The notes under the pieces were generated by a model. It did not search any database and was not told where the DNA came from. It saw only the letters and a program-made list of their open reading frames with translations. 64,000 bases of DNA from Conexibacter stalactiti (GTDB taxonomy: Bacteria; Actinomycetota; Thermoleophilia; Solirubrobacterales; Solirubrobacteraceae), in assembly GCF_035967765.1 (NCBI RefSeq), contig NZ_JAYWIT010000008.1. One strand, 5' to 3'. Position numbers and translations under genes: made by a program. This document shows positions 8,969 through 16,415 of this stretch, one piece after another (within the stretch, counting starts at the first letter, position 1; every line of letters starts with the position of its first letter).

Positions 8969-9474
8969 TGCGTCCACCCCGGGATCTTGTCCTCGTTGTA
9001 GGTGAAGATGACCGGCTCGCCGCCGACCGGGAAGTCGCGTCGCTGCGGGTAGCCCTCGTAGTCCTCGGGCATCAGGATGCGGCGCAGGTCGGGGTGGCCG
9101 TCGAAGACGATCCCGAACATGTCGTAGACCTCGCGCTCCGGATGGTTGGCGCCGGGCCAGATGTCGACGACCGAGTCGACGTGGGCGTCGTCGAGCGGCA
9201 GCCGGACCTTCACGCAGATGCGGTCGACGGCGCTCATGTCGAGCAGCTGCCAGTGGACCGACAGGCGTGGCTCCTCGGGGTAGTAGTCGACCCCGTGGAG
9301 GCTGGCGAGGAAGCTGTAGCCCTGCTCGCGCAGCGCGAGCAGCACCTCGCGCACGTGCGCGGGCGCGACCGAGATCGTCGCCTCGCCGCGGAAGTGGAGC
9401 GTGTCGAGGACGGCGTCGGGGTTCCTGTCGCGGAGGCCCTGAGCGATCAGCTCCAAGCCGGTCGCGTCAGGCAC
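8965..9474 (-). CDS. nuoC: NADH-quinone oxidoreductase subunit C
   Basis: A 169-residue 30-kDa-type subunit of the connecting arm. The family signature is clear in the segment HPEREVYDMFGIVFDGHPD followed by RRILMPEDYEGYPQRRDFP. It is not fused to NuoD, unlike in Escherichia coli. The start is a GTG at 9472-9474 that lies within the last 8 bases of nuoB; no ATG is available between there and the conserved region. Confidence 0.96.
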   Translation of the reverse strand: MPDATGLELIAQGLRDRNPDAVLDTLHFRGEATISVAPAHVREVLLALREQGYSFLASLHGVDYYPEEPRLSVHWQLLDMSAVDRICVKVRLPLDDAHVDSVVDIWPGANHPEREVYDMFGIVFDGHPDLRRILMPEDYEGYPQRRDFPVGGEPVIFTYNEDKIPGWTQ

Positions 9475-10156
9475 CTTGTGTCTCCCCGGACTGGAAGACG
9501 TTGATCGCGTTGACGCCGGGCCGGTCGGCGGCGCCGACGACCTCTTCGGTGCCGATCGCCTCGTAGCGCTCGCGCCAGCCTCTGGGCGGGTTGCCCTGGA
9601 CCTTCGAGCGCAGCTTCAGGATCGCGTGCGCGAGCGCCTCCGGGCGCGGCGGGCAGCCGGGGACGTGCACGTCGATCGGCATGAACTTGTCGGCCGGGAC
9701 GATCGCGTAGTTGTTGAAGACGCCCATCGACGAGCAGCAGGCGCCCATCGAGATCGCCCAGCGCGGCTCGAGCATCTGGTCGTAGATGCGGCGCACGATC
9801 GGCGCCATCTTGATCGAGACGCGGCCGGAGAGGATCAGCATGTCGGCCTGGCGCGGAGAGGCGCGGAAGGCCTCGAAGCCGAAGCGGCCGATGTCCAGGC
9901 GCGCGCCCGGCAGCGACATCATCTCGATCGCGCAGCAGGCGAGGCCGAAGGTCGCGGGGAACATCGAGTTGCCCTGCGCCCAGGCGGTCACCTTGTCGAG
10001 CGTGGTGGTCAGCACCCGCTCCTCGACGTACGCCTCCAGCTCGGCGTCGGTCAGGTCGCCGCGCAGCATGTCGCGGGCGCGCTGCTGCTGGATGCGGAAC
10101 TCCTCGCCGCCGCCTTCGACGGCGGGGGCACCGAGCTTTGCTCGCGTTATTTCCAT
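9467..10156 (-). CDS. nuoB: NADH-quinone oxidoreductase subunit B (cluster N2)
   Basis: A 229-residue subunit that holds 4Fe-4S cluster N2, the immediate electron donor to quinone. The ligands are visible in GLACCAIEMM (tandem cysteines), GACCSSMG and HVPGCPPRPEAL, the normal NuoB arrangement. The frame is open above the start, but the upstream part overlies nuoA; the ATG at 10154-10156 (MEITRAKLG) sits within the last 10 bases of nuoA and is the sensible start. An N-terminal extension of about 50 residues precedes the conserved core. Confidence 0.96.
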   Translation of the reverse strand: MEITRAKLGAPAVEGGGEEFRIQQQRARDMLRGDLTDAELEAYVEERVLTTTLDKVTAWAQGNSMFPATFGLACCAIEMMSLPGARLDIGRFGFEAFRASPRQADMLILSGRVSIKMAPIVRRIYDQMLEPRWAISMGACCSSMGVFNNYAIVPADKFMPIDVHVPGCPPRPEALAHAILKLRSKVQGNPPRGWRERYEAIGTEEVVGAADRPGVNAINVFQSGETQGA

Positions 10157-10512
10157 TCGAGCGCACCTCGGCGCCAGACATAGACGAAGGCCACCATCAG
10201 CAGCACGATGAAGACGATCGTCTCCACCAGCGCGAAGGTCCCGAACGCCTTCAGCTGCACGGCGATCGGATAGAGGAAGATGACCTCGATGTCGAAGAGG
10301 ATGAAGAGCATCGCGATCAGGTAGAAGCTGATCCCGAAGCGGAAGTTGCCTCTCACCTCGGAGGGCAGGCCGCACTCGTAGGGAGTGACCTGAGCCTCTC
10401 TCGTGGAACCCGCGCGCTTGGGTCCGAGGAGCGAACCGGCGGTCACGAAGACGCCGCCGATGACAGCGCCCAGTACGACGAAAACGATGGCAGGACCGTA
10501 GGTAGTCAACAT
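10147..10512 (-). CDS. nuoA: NADH-quinone oxidoreductase subunit A
   Basis: A 121-residue membrane subunit with three helices; it opens the operon. The conserved loop YECGLPSE and FGISFYLIAMLFILFDIEVIFLYP identify NuoA/ND3, including the acidic residues in the second helix. The ATG at 10510-10512 is preceded by GGCGGAG. Everything upstream is the AT-rich divergent promoter region shared with the membrane protein at 10608, so the nuo transcript should start within 10513-10607. Confidence 0.96.
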   Translation of the reverse strand: MLTTYGPAIVFVVLGAVIGGVFVTAGSLLGPKRAGSTREAQVTPYECGLPSEVRGNFRFGISFYLIAMLFILFDIEVIFLYPIAVQLKAFGTFALVETIVFIVLLMVAFVYVWRRGALEWK

Positions 10513-10548
10513 CTCCGCCGTGGTTATATCACCAGTCCGAGCAAGCTT

Positions 10549-10563
10549 GTAACAACGTGTTAC
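10549..10563. promoter_or_regulatory. Perfect 6-3-6 inverted repeat in the nuo / membrane-protein divergent promoter
   Basis: The arms GTAACA and TGTTAC flank ACG. It lies about 37 bases upstream of nuoA and 45 bases upstream of the divergent gene at 10608, in the only AT-rich stretch nearby. It is placed like an operator. The shape loosely recalls redox-regulator sites such as the Rex operator of Streptomyces, which controls nuo there, but the half-site is not the Rex consensus. The regulator is unknown. Confidence 0.5.
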
Positions 10564-10607
10564 TTAGTGCTTAAAGTGTCGAATCAAATGTGCTGAAAGG
10601 CGCAAAG

Positions 10608-11060
10608 ATGCCCACCGTTCATCTCGTTATCGGCGTGCTCCTGCTCGTCTTCAATCTCGCCGCCGGCATCGTCGGTGCGTGGGCCTGGTTCAGAGTCGAG
10701 CCGAGCCTGCTGTTCTGGCGACTGCTGCGCGTCGCGCAGGTCACGATCGTCGTGCAGGTCCTGCTGGGCGCGTTGCTGCTCGTGCTCGGTCATTCGCCCG
10801 ACGGCGACCTGCACATCCTCTACGGCGTGCTGCCCGTCGCGATCACCTTCATCGCCGAGCAGCTGCGGATCGGCTCAGCCGAGACGATCCTCGAGGCGCG
10901 CGGCTTCGCGTCCTCCCAGGAGGTGGGAGAACTGCCTGCCGAGGAGCAGCGCGTCGTGGTGCTGTCGATCGTCCGGCGCGAGGTGGGCGTGATGACGATC
11001 TCCTGCTTCGTCGTCGCGCTGCTGGCGCTGCGGGCGGCCAGCGAGGCCGGCGCGATCTGA
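10608..11060 (+). CDS. Small four-helix membrane protein, function unknown
   Basis: A 150-residue protein with four predicted membrane helices, at about 5-28, 40-62, 68-86 and 125-146, and a charged cytoplasmic-type loop between the third and fourth. I do not recognise a named family. I chose the ATG at 10608-10610 (MPTVHLVIGVLLL) because AAAGG lies at good distance upstream; a GTG 18 bases earlier is a poorer alternative. It is divergent from the nuo operon and shares its AT-rich promoter region, which could mean co-regulation with respiration. It contains HILYG and HSPDGD segments but no evident cofactor motif. Confidence 0.8.
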   Translation: MPTVHLVIGVLLLVFNLAAGIVGAWAWFRVEPSLLFWRLLRVAQVTIVVQVLLGALLLVLGHSPDGDLHILYGVLPVAITFIAEQLRIGSAETILEARGFASSQEVGELPAEEQRVVVLSIVRREVGVMTISCFVVALLALRAASEAGAI

Positions 11061-11077
11061 GGCCGCACAGCGCCCGC

Positions 11078-11103
11078 CGCGCCGCCGAGGGAAGCGGCGC
11101 GGA
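11078..11103 (+). terminator. GC-rich hairpin after the membrane protein gene
   Basis: A perfect 9-base stem (CCGCGCCGC / GCGGCGCGG) with an 8-base loop lies 18 bases after the stop codon at 11060. It has no T-run of its own, so termination might be completed by the next hairpin. Confidence 0.55.
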
Positions 11104-11120
11104 CAGGCTGTGAGGAAGCT

Positions 11121-11147
11121 GAGGGTCCCGGCACCGACCCTCTTTGG
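11121..11147 (+). terminator. Second hairpin followed by a T-rich tract
   Basis: A perfect 7-base stem (GAGGGTC / GACCCTC) with the loop CCGGCACC is followed directly by TTTGGTTG. This resembles an intrinsic terminator for the gene ending at 11060. Part of it can instead pair with GCCGGGAC near 11194-11201, and a third hairpin (GACGATC / GATCGTC, 11163-11184) follows, so a more complex RNA fold is also possible. Confidence 0.5.
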
Positions 11148-11257
11148 TTGCCGCCGTTGAGGACGATCGAAAGGAAGATCGTCTCGGCCGGCGCCGGGAC
11201 TGCGTGCGATCTTCGCCGCCGCGTCGCGTTCTCCTGCACGCCCGTTCCCGGAAGAAG

Positions 11258-11271
11258 TTAGGCGACCCTAA
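11258..11271. promoter_or_regulatory. TTAGG-N4-CCTAA palindrome, copy 1
   Basis: The palindrome reads TTAGGCGACCCTAA and is embedded in AAG...TT flanks. It matches the core of DtxR/IdeR iron boxes, which contain TTAGGTTAGSCTAA. It lies in the non-coding space between two convergent genes, which is odd for an operator. Confidence 0.45.
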
Positions 11272-11329
11272 TTCACTGCTGTGTGGCACCGTCACAGCGC
11301 TGGACGGAAACGCTCGCGGTCGGCGAAAG

Positions 11330-11343
11330 TTAGGTTGCCCTAA
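11330..11343. promoter_or_regulatory. TTAGG-N4-CCTAA palindrome, copy 2
   Basis: TTAGGTTGCCCTAA, with the same AAG...TT flanks as the copy starting 72 bases upstream. Two copies with conserved flanks argue for a real protein-binding or repeat element. The rest of 11061-11391 shows hairpins but no convincing gene. Confidence 0.45.
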
Positions 11344-11391
11344 TTAAGCGCCGCCGCGCCCGCCTCACCGCCCCAGCGAGGTGACAGTCGC

Positions 11392-11805
11392 TCAGAGGAC
11401 CGTGACGGTGCCGTGCTCGCCGAGCGTGTTGTGACGCTCCTGCGCGCACCGCATCAGGAAGGTCCCGCGCGGCAGCCTCACCGTCAGCTCCTGCGACTCG
11501 CCCGGGCGCAGCGGCTCGCCGAGCGCCAGCCGTCTGGTGCCGTCCTCGCTGCGCAGCTCGAAGCGGTGCACCATCGTCCCCTCGTTGCGGATCTCGAAGG
11601 TGCGCTCGCCCTCGCCTTGGAGCCTCACGCTCTGCGGCGTCAGGCGGAACTCGGACATCGCGACCGCGACCGGCTCGGTCTCGGCGACGTCGACCGCGGC
11701 GGGCGATCCGCACCCCGCGCAGAGCAGCGCGACGACGGCGAGGACGATCGCGAGCGGACGCGCGGGGGGACGTGCGAGGGAAGGTGCGGGGAGGTGGAGG
11801 GGCAT
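11392..11805 (-). CDS. Cupredoxin-like lipoprotein
   Basis: A 137-residue exported protein. The N-terminus has a hydrophobic signal ending in the lipobox LLCAGC, so the mature protein should be lipid-anchored outside the membrane. The rest is a small beta-sandwich of the cupredoxin type (FRLTPQSVRLQGEGERTFEIRNEG). Possible copper ligands are the His in MVHRFEL and the Cys and His in LMRCAQERHN; a clear Met ligand is missing, so copper binding is likely but not certain. The start is the ATG at 11803-11805; the frame is open further upstream but that part overlies the divergent cytochrome gene. Its neighbour is a cytochrome c lipoprotein transcribed the other way, which suggests a shared electron-transfer role. 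Confidence 0.8.
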   Translation of the reverse strand: MPLHLPAPSLARPPARPLAIVLAVVALLCAGCGSPAAVDVAETEPVAVAMSEFRLTPQSVRLQGEGERTFEIRNEGTMVHRFELRSEDGTRRLALGEPLRPGESQELTVRLPRGTFLMRCAQERHNTLGEHGTVTVL

Positions 11806-11839
11806 CTCGGCGGGATTCTTCCGTATAGTCCCCGACCGC

Positions 11840-12379
11840 ATGACGCGCCTTCCGAAGTCGATCACCCTCGCAGCCGCCGCGCTGGCTGCCTCTGTCACGT
11901 TCGCCGCCTGTGGCGAACAGAAGATCGAGGTCTCCAAGAGCGATACGTCCGAGTATCGCCCGGCCGAGGTCTTCAAAGAGCGTTGCGCCGGCTGCCACAC
12001 CTTCACCAAGGTCGGCACGCGCGGCTCCGCCGCGAACATCAGAACGCGCGAGCGCACCGACGGCCCGAACTTCAACGTTCGCCACGAGTGCTACGAGCGG
12101 GTCCTCTACGCGATCCAGAACGGCGGCTTCTCCGGCGCGATCATGCCGGCCAACATCGTCGTCGGCGAGGACGCGAAGCTGGTCGCGCAGTTCATCGCCA
12201 AGTACGCCGGCGCCGACGCCGGCCCCCGCCCGGAGGGCACCGGCAACGCCGACAACGGCTTCAGATGCACCTCTGAGGTGCCTGAGGCCGGCGACGCCGA
12301 GCAGAACTCGCCGGACGCGACCGGAGACGACGCCGGCGGCGACGACACCGGCGACGCCACCTCCGACACCGGCGAGTAG
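11840..12379 (+). CDS. Cytochrome c lipoprotein
   Basis: A 179-residue exported haem protein. A signal sequence ends at the lipobox TFAAC (Cys24). The haem c site is CAGCH at 49-53 and the likely axial Met is in GAIMPANIV (Met102), the usual class I arrangement. The C-terminal 45 residues are a low-complexity acidic tail of Asp, Gly, Thr and Ala. It should transfer electrons on the outer face of the membrane; no terminal oxidase lies in the window. The ATG at 11840 has a TATAGT-like -10 box about 10 bases upstream. serS begins 18 bases after its stop, so the two may be cotranscribed. Confidence 0.88.
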   Translation: MTRLPKSITLAAAALAASVTFAACGEQKIEVSKSDTSEYRPAEVFKERCAGCHTFTKVGTRGSAANIRTRERTDGPNFNVRHECYERVLYAIQNGGFSGAIMPANIVVGEDAKLVAQFIAKYAGADAGPRPEGTGNADNGFRCTSEVPEAGDAEQNSPDATGDDAGGDDTGDATSDTGE

Positions 12380-12397
12380 CCGCGAGGCGTCGGGGCC

Positions 12398-13636
12398 GTG
12401 CTCGACCTCAGACTGATCCGCAGAGAGCCCGACGCCGTCCGCGCCGGGCTCGCGCGTCGTGGCGACGTCGCCCCCGACGCGATCGACAGACTGCTCGCCG
12501 CCGACGAGCGCTGGCGCGCGCTGACCGTCGAGCTGGAGGCGATCCAGGCCGAGCAGAACCAGCTCAGCCGCGGCCGCCGCGGCGCGCCGACGCCCGAGGA
12601 GCATCAGGCGATGAGCGAGCTGGCCGCCCGCGGCCGCGCCCGCTCCGACGAGCAGACCGCCGTCAGAGCCGAGCTCGACCGGCTGCTGCTGGCGCTGCCG
12701 AACGTGCCGTCGCCCGACGCCGCACCGGAGGACACCGTCGTGCGCGAGGTCGGCGACGCGACGAAGACCGGCAAGGACCACCTCGCGCTCGCCGGCGACC
12801 GGATCGACATGGAGCGCGGCGCGCGCCTGTCCGGCTCGCGCTTCGCCTACCTCAGAGGCGACCTCGTGCTGCTGGAGCTGGCGCTCGTGCGCTGGGTGCT
12901 CGGCAAGCTCGCCGCCGAGGGCGGCTTCGAGCCCGTGATCCCGCCGGTGCTCGTGCGCGAGCAGGCGCTCTACGGGACCGGCTTCCTGCCCGACACCGAG
13001 CAGCAGATCTACCACCTGCCGGCCGACGACCTCTACCTCGCCGGCACCTCCGAGGTCGCGCTCGCCTCGCTGCACGCCGGCGAGATCCTCGACGAGGAGC
13101 AGCTGCCGCTGCGCTACGCCGGCTTCTCCCCCTGCTTCCGCCGCGAAGCCGGCTCGGCGGGCAGAGACACGCGCGGGATCTTCCGCGTCCACCAGTTCGA
13201 CAAGGTCGAGATGTTCTCGTTCGTGACGCCCGAGCAGTCGGGCGCCGAGCACGAGCGCCTGCTGGCGCTGGAGGAGTCGATCCTGCAGGACCTGCGGATC
13301 CCCTACCGCGTGCTCAACATCGCCGTCGACGACCTCGGCGCCTCGGCCGCGATCAAGTACGACACCGAGGGCTGGCTGCCGGGGCAGGAGCGCTTCCGCG
13401 AGCTGACCTCGACGTCGAACACGACCGACTTCCAGGCCCGCCGCCTCGACATCCGCTACCGGCCGAAGGACAGCAAGAAGCCGGTCACGCTGCACACGCT
13501 CAACGGCACCGCGGTCGCGGTCGGGCGCACGATCATCGCGCTGCTGGAGAACGGTCAGCAGGAGGACGGATCGATCGTCCTGCCGCAGGTGCTCGCCGAC
13601 GCCGGCGCGCCGGCGGTCATTCCAGCCGCGTCGTAG
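12398..13636 (+). CDS. serS: Seryl-tRNA synthetase
   Basis: A 412-residue class II aminoacyl-tRNA synthetase that charges tRNA-Ser with serine. The N-terminal long coiled coil (about residues 28-100), which touches the tRNA long arm, is followed by the catalytic domain. Motif 2 reads FRREAGSAGRDTRGIFRVHQF, then KVEMF; motif 3 is LNGTAVAVGRTIIALLEN. The TSEVAL segment and the SNTTDFQARR segment are also standard. The GTG at 12398 gives the family N-terminus MLDLRLIRREPD. Length is normal to slightly short. Confidence 0.97.
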   Translation: MLDLRLIRREPDAVRAGLARRGDVAPDAIDRLLAADERWRALTVELEAIQAEQNQLSRGRRGAPTPEEHQAMSELAARGRARSDEQTAVRAELDRLLLALPNVPSPDAAPEDTVVREVGDATKTGKDHLALAGDRIDMERGARLSGSRFAYLRGDLVLLELALVRWVLGKLAAEGGFEPVIPPVLVREQALYGTGFLPDTEQQIYHLPADDLYLAGTSEVALASLHAGEILDEEQLPLRYAGFSPCFRREAGSAGRDTRGIFRVHQFDKVEMFSFVTPEQSGAEHERLLALEESILQDLRIPYRVLNIAVDDLGASAAIKYDTEGWLPGQERFRELTSTSNTTDFQARRLDIRYRPKDSKKPVTLHTLNGTAVAVGRTIIALLENGQQEDGSIVLPQVLADAGAPAVIPAAS

Positions 13637-13708
13637 CGGCCGGCATCGTCAGCAACCCCGCCGACCGGCCTCCCGGCGTCCGTTCGGCTCGCTAGCATCG
13701 CGCGTCCC

Positions 13709-15298
13709 TTGGACTACCCGAACGAGACCTTCACCGCCGCCGAGCGCACCCGCCTGGCACCCCACTTCAGCGACCTCGACGGTCCCGTCTTCGCGCTGAC
13801 GAACCTGCCCGAAACGGTCAAGGGCGCCCTCTTCGCGCGCTACTCGCGCTATCCCGGCACGCTGCGGCGGCTGTTCCTCGACGAGTTCGCCGACTCGCTG
13901 CCGGAGCTGCCGGCCGGTTGGGACACGACCGGCGAGGGCGACCGCGCCGCGCAGCTCTACGAGCGGATCTTCCTCGGCTACGGCGACGACTCGGTCGCGC
14001 AGCTGGGCGGCGCCCACGTCGCCTGCGAGTGGGTCTCCAACGTGCTGACGAAGGTGCTCCAGCGGCCCCGCCTCGGCGCCTATCTGGAGCAGTCGACGCG
14101 CTACATCGCCTACGACGCGCCGATGCCCGGGGGTGGCTACCGCTACTACCGCGATGCCGCGCTGGGTCCCGAGTACGCCGCCGCGATGGACGAGATCTTC
14201 GCGATCTACTCGGCCGCGATCCCGGTCGTGACGGCGTCGGTCGCCGAACGCTTCCCGCGCGGCGATGGCGAGTCGGAGGCGGCCCACGCGCGCGCGATCA
14301 AGGCGAAGGCCCTTGACCTGCTGCGCGGCCTGCTGCCGGCCGCCTCGCTGTCGCACATGGGGATCTTCGCGACCGGACAGACCTACGAGCAGCTGATCCT
14401 CCACCTGCTCGCCCACCCGCTGCCGGAGGCGCAGCGCTACGGCCGGATGCTGCTGGAGGCGGTGCAGGCGACGATCCCGAGCTTCGTCACGCGCATCGAG
14501 CGGCCCGACCGCGGCGGCGCCTGGGTCGACTACCTGCGCACGCGCACCGACGCCGGGCGCGCCTGGGCACGGCGCCTCGGGCTCGACGAGCACGAGCAGG
14601 GCGAGGGCGCGTCGGTCGCGCTGCTGCGCGTCGACGGCGACGAGGACGACCTGCTCGCCGCGCTTCTGTTCGAGGCGACCGGCGCCCCCGAGGAGCGCAC
14701 GCGCGCGACCGTCGCCGGCCTCGACGACGATCACCGCGCCGAGCTGCTGCGCGACCTGATCGGCGCGCGCGACAACCGCCGCCATCGCCCCGGCCGCGGC
14801 TTCGAGGCGCTGCGCTACCGCTTCGAGATCGTCTCCGACTACGGCGCCTTCCGCGACCTTCAGCGTCACCGCATGCTGACCGTGCAGTGGCAGGGGCTCA
14901 CGCCCGCGCTCGGCGCCGAGGTGCCCGAGGAGGTCGAGCAGGCCGGCGCCGGCGACGCCTACCGCCGCGCCCTGGAGATCTCGCGCGTCGAGTACGAGCG
15001 GCTCGCCGGCCAGGGGCTGCGCGACGCCGCCCAGTACGCCGTCTGCCTCGGCTACCGGATCCGCTACGTGCTCGACATGAACGCGCGCGCCGCGATGCAG
15101 CTGATCGAGCTGCGCTCCGGCCGCGAGGGCCACCCCAGCTACCGCGCCGTCGCGCACGAACTGCACGCGCAGATCGCCGCCGTCCACCCGGCCGTCGGCG
15201 CCGCGATGACGCACGTCGACCGCACCGCCGAGCCGCGCCTGGAGCGGATCCTCTCGGAGATGCGGACCGAGGCCAAGCGCTCCGCCGCGCAGCAGTAG
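13709..15298 (+). CDS. Double ThyX-like protein (FAD-dependent thymidylate synthase family, two domains)
   Basis: A 529-residue protein that appears to contain two ThyX folds in tandem. ThyX makes dTMP from dUMP with FAD and folate, using the motif RHRx7S. The first half has R119-P120-R121 followed seven residues later by S129 in EQSTRY, so the His is replaced by Pro. The second half has R386-H387-R388 but Gly396 where the Ser should be. The C-terminal NARAAMQLIELRSGREG segment also looks like ThyX. The two halves therefore keep complementary parts of one motif. The TTG start at 13709 is assumed because no better start precedes the conserved region; a TAGCAT -10 box lies 10 bases upstream. 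Whether it is an active synthase cannot be told from sequence. Confidence 0.8.
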   Translation: MDYPNETFTAAERTRLAPHFSDLDGPVFALTNLPETVKGALFARYSRYPGTLRRLFLDEFADSLPELPAGWDTTGEGDRAAQLYERIFLGYGDDSVAQLGGAHVACEWVSNVLTKVLQRPRLGAYLEQSTRYIAYDAPMPGGGYRYYRDAALGPEYAAAMDEIFAIYSAAIPVVTASVAERFPRGDGESEAAHARAIKAKALDLLRGLLPAASLSHMGIFATGQTYEQLILHLLAHPLPEAQRYGRMLLEAVQATIPSFVTRIERPDRGGAWVDYLRTRTDAGRAWARRLGLDEHEQGEGASVALLRVDGDEDDLLAALLFEATGAPEERTRATVAGLDDDHRAELLRDLIGARDNRRHRPGRGFEALRYRFEIVSDYGAFRDLQRHRMLTVQWQGLTPALGAEVPEEVEQAGAGDAYRRALEISRVEYERLAGQGLRDAAQYAVCLGYRIRYVLDMNARAAMQLIELRSGREGHPSYRAVAHELHAQIAAVHPAVGAAMTHVDRTAEPRLERILSEMRTEAKRSAAQQ

Positions 15299-15308
15299 GG
15301 AACGTCCG

Positions 15309-16415
15309 ATGAGCGAGCCCGCGACCGGTCAACGGCTGTGGGTCGAGGCGTTTCGCGTCGAGCGCGCGGGGATCGACCCGCTCGCCGGGCTGGCAGGCGC
15401 GGTCGCGACCGGCGGCCCGCTGGCGCTGGGGGTCGCCGTCGGCGAGCCGGCGATCGGCGTGATCGGCTGCTTCGGCGGGCTCAACGCGGCGCTGGCCGTC
15501 CCGCGCGGGCCGCTGCGCGAGCGGCTCGGCTGGGGCATCGGGGCGGCGCTGCTGTGCACGCTCGCGGTCGCGCTCTCGACCTTCGTGCAGCCGAGCGCCG
15601 TCGCGACCGTCGTCGCCGCTTTTCTGCTCGTCGCGCTCGCGACCGCGCTGCGCTGCTTCGGTCCCGACGGCGGCCTGACCGGCTTCGTGATCGGCGCGAT
15701 CTTCACGATCACCGCCGGGATCCCCGCGGAGGGGCTCGACGTCGGCGAGCGGACGCTGTGGTTCGCCGCCGGCTCGGCGATCGGGGTCGTGCTGATGGTG
15801 CTCGCCTACGCGCGCGACCACCCGCTCGACGCGGCCCACTCGGTCACGTCGCGAGCCGGCGCGGAGGCCGCCCTGCCGCTGCGCGCGGTCCTCGCCGACG
15901 GCGCGCGGCAGCTGCGCGAGACGCTCGCGCACGACGCGCTGCTGCGCGCGCACGCGCTGCGGCTCGCGACCGTCGTGGCGCTGACGACCGCGCTCTACAG
16001 AGCGTTCGAGCTGGAGCACGGCTACTGGATCCCGCTGACCGTGCTGGCCGTGCTGCAGCCCGACGAGCACGCCAGCCGCGTGCGCGCGCTGCAGCGCGGC
16101 CTCGGCACGCTGATCGGCACGGTCGTGATCGCGCTGCTGATCATCCTGACCGGCCAGCAGTGGGCGATGGTGGCGGCGCAGACGCTCTGCGCCTTCGGCC
16201 TCTTCGCGCTGTTCGCGCGCGGCTACTTCTGGCTCGTGGTGCTGCTGACGCCGACCGCGCTGCTGACGATCAGCGCGGTCGACTACGAGGGCGCCGGGAT
16301 CGCGCTGCAGCGGGCCGGCTGGAGCGCCGTCGGGATCGTCACCGGCCTCGCGATCGGCGAGCTGGTCTGGCGCCTGGCGCCGCACCTGCCGTCGGTGCGG
16401 CGCCCCGTCCGTTGA
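15309..16415 (+). CDS. FUSC-type membrane protein (possible aromatic acid exporter)
   Basis: A 368-residue integral membrane protein with two blocks of hydrophobic helices, about residues 25-165 and 215-350, separated by a hydrophilic stretch. The second block contains HGYWIPLTVLAVLQPDEHAS and RGLGTLIGTVV, which match the fusaric acid resistance/YccS-like (FUSC) family. Such proteins export aromatic acids or similar compounds. It begins 10 bases after the ThyX-like gene with a GGGAA sequence before the ATG, so the two are probably cotranscribed. The substrate is unknown. Confidence 0.75.
   Translation: MSEPATGQRLWVEAFRVERAGIDPLAGLAGAVATGGPLALGVAVGEPAIGVIGCFGGLNAALAVPRGPLRERLGWGIGAALLCTLAVALSTFVQPSAVATVVAAFLLVALATALRCFGPDGGLTGFVIGAIFTITAGIPAEGLDVGERTLWFAAGSAIGVVLMVLAYARDHPLDAAHSVTSRAGAEAALPLRAVLADGARQLRETLAHDALLRAHALRLATVVALTTALYRAFELEHGYWIPLTVLAVLQPDEHASRVRALQRGLGTLIGTVVIALLIILTGQQWAMVAAQTLCAFGLFALFARGYFWLVVLLTPTALLTISAVDYEGAGIALQRAGWSAVGIVTGLAIGELVWRLAPHLPSVRRPVR

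Noticed and set aside
11100..11205. Known riboswitch or SRP RNA
   Set aside because: The GGAAG-like loop and stems do not match the conserved cores of SRP RNA, cobalamin or cyclic di-AMP riboswitches that I can recall.
11144..11347. Possible 67-codon plus-strand gene
   Set aside because: No ribosome-binding site, no recognisable features, and it spans the hairpin and the two palindromes.
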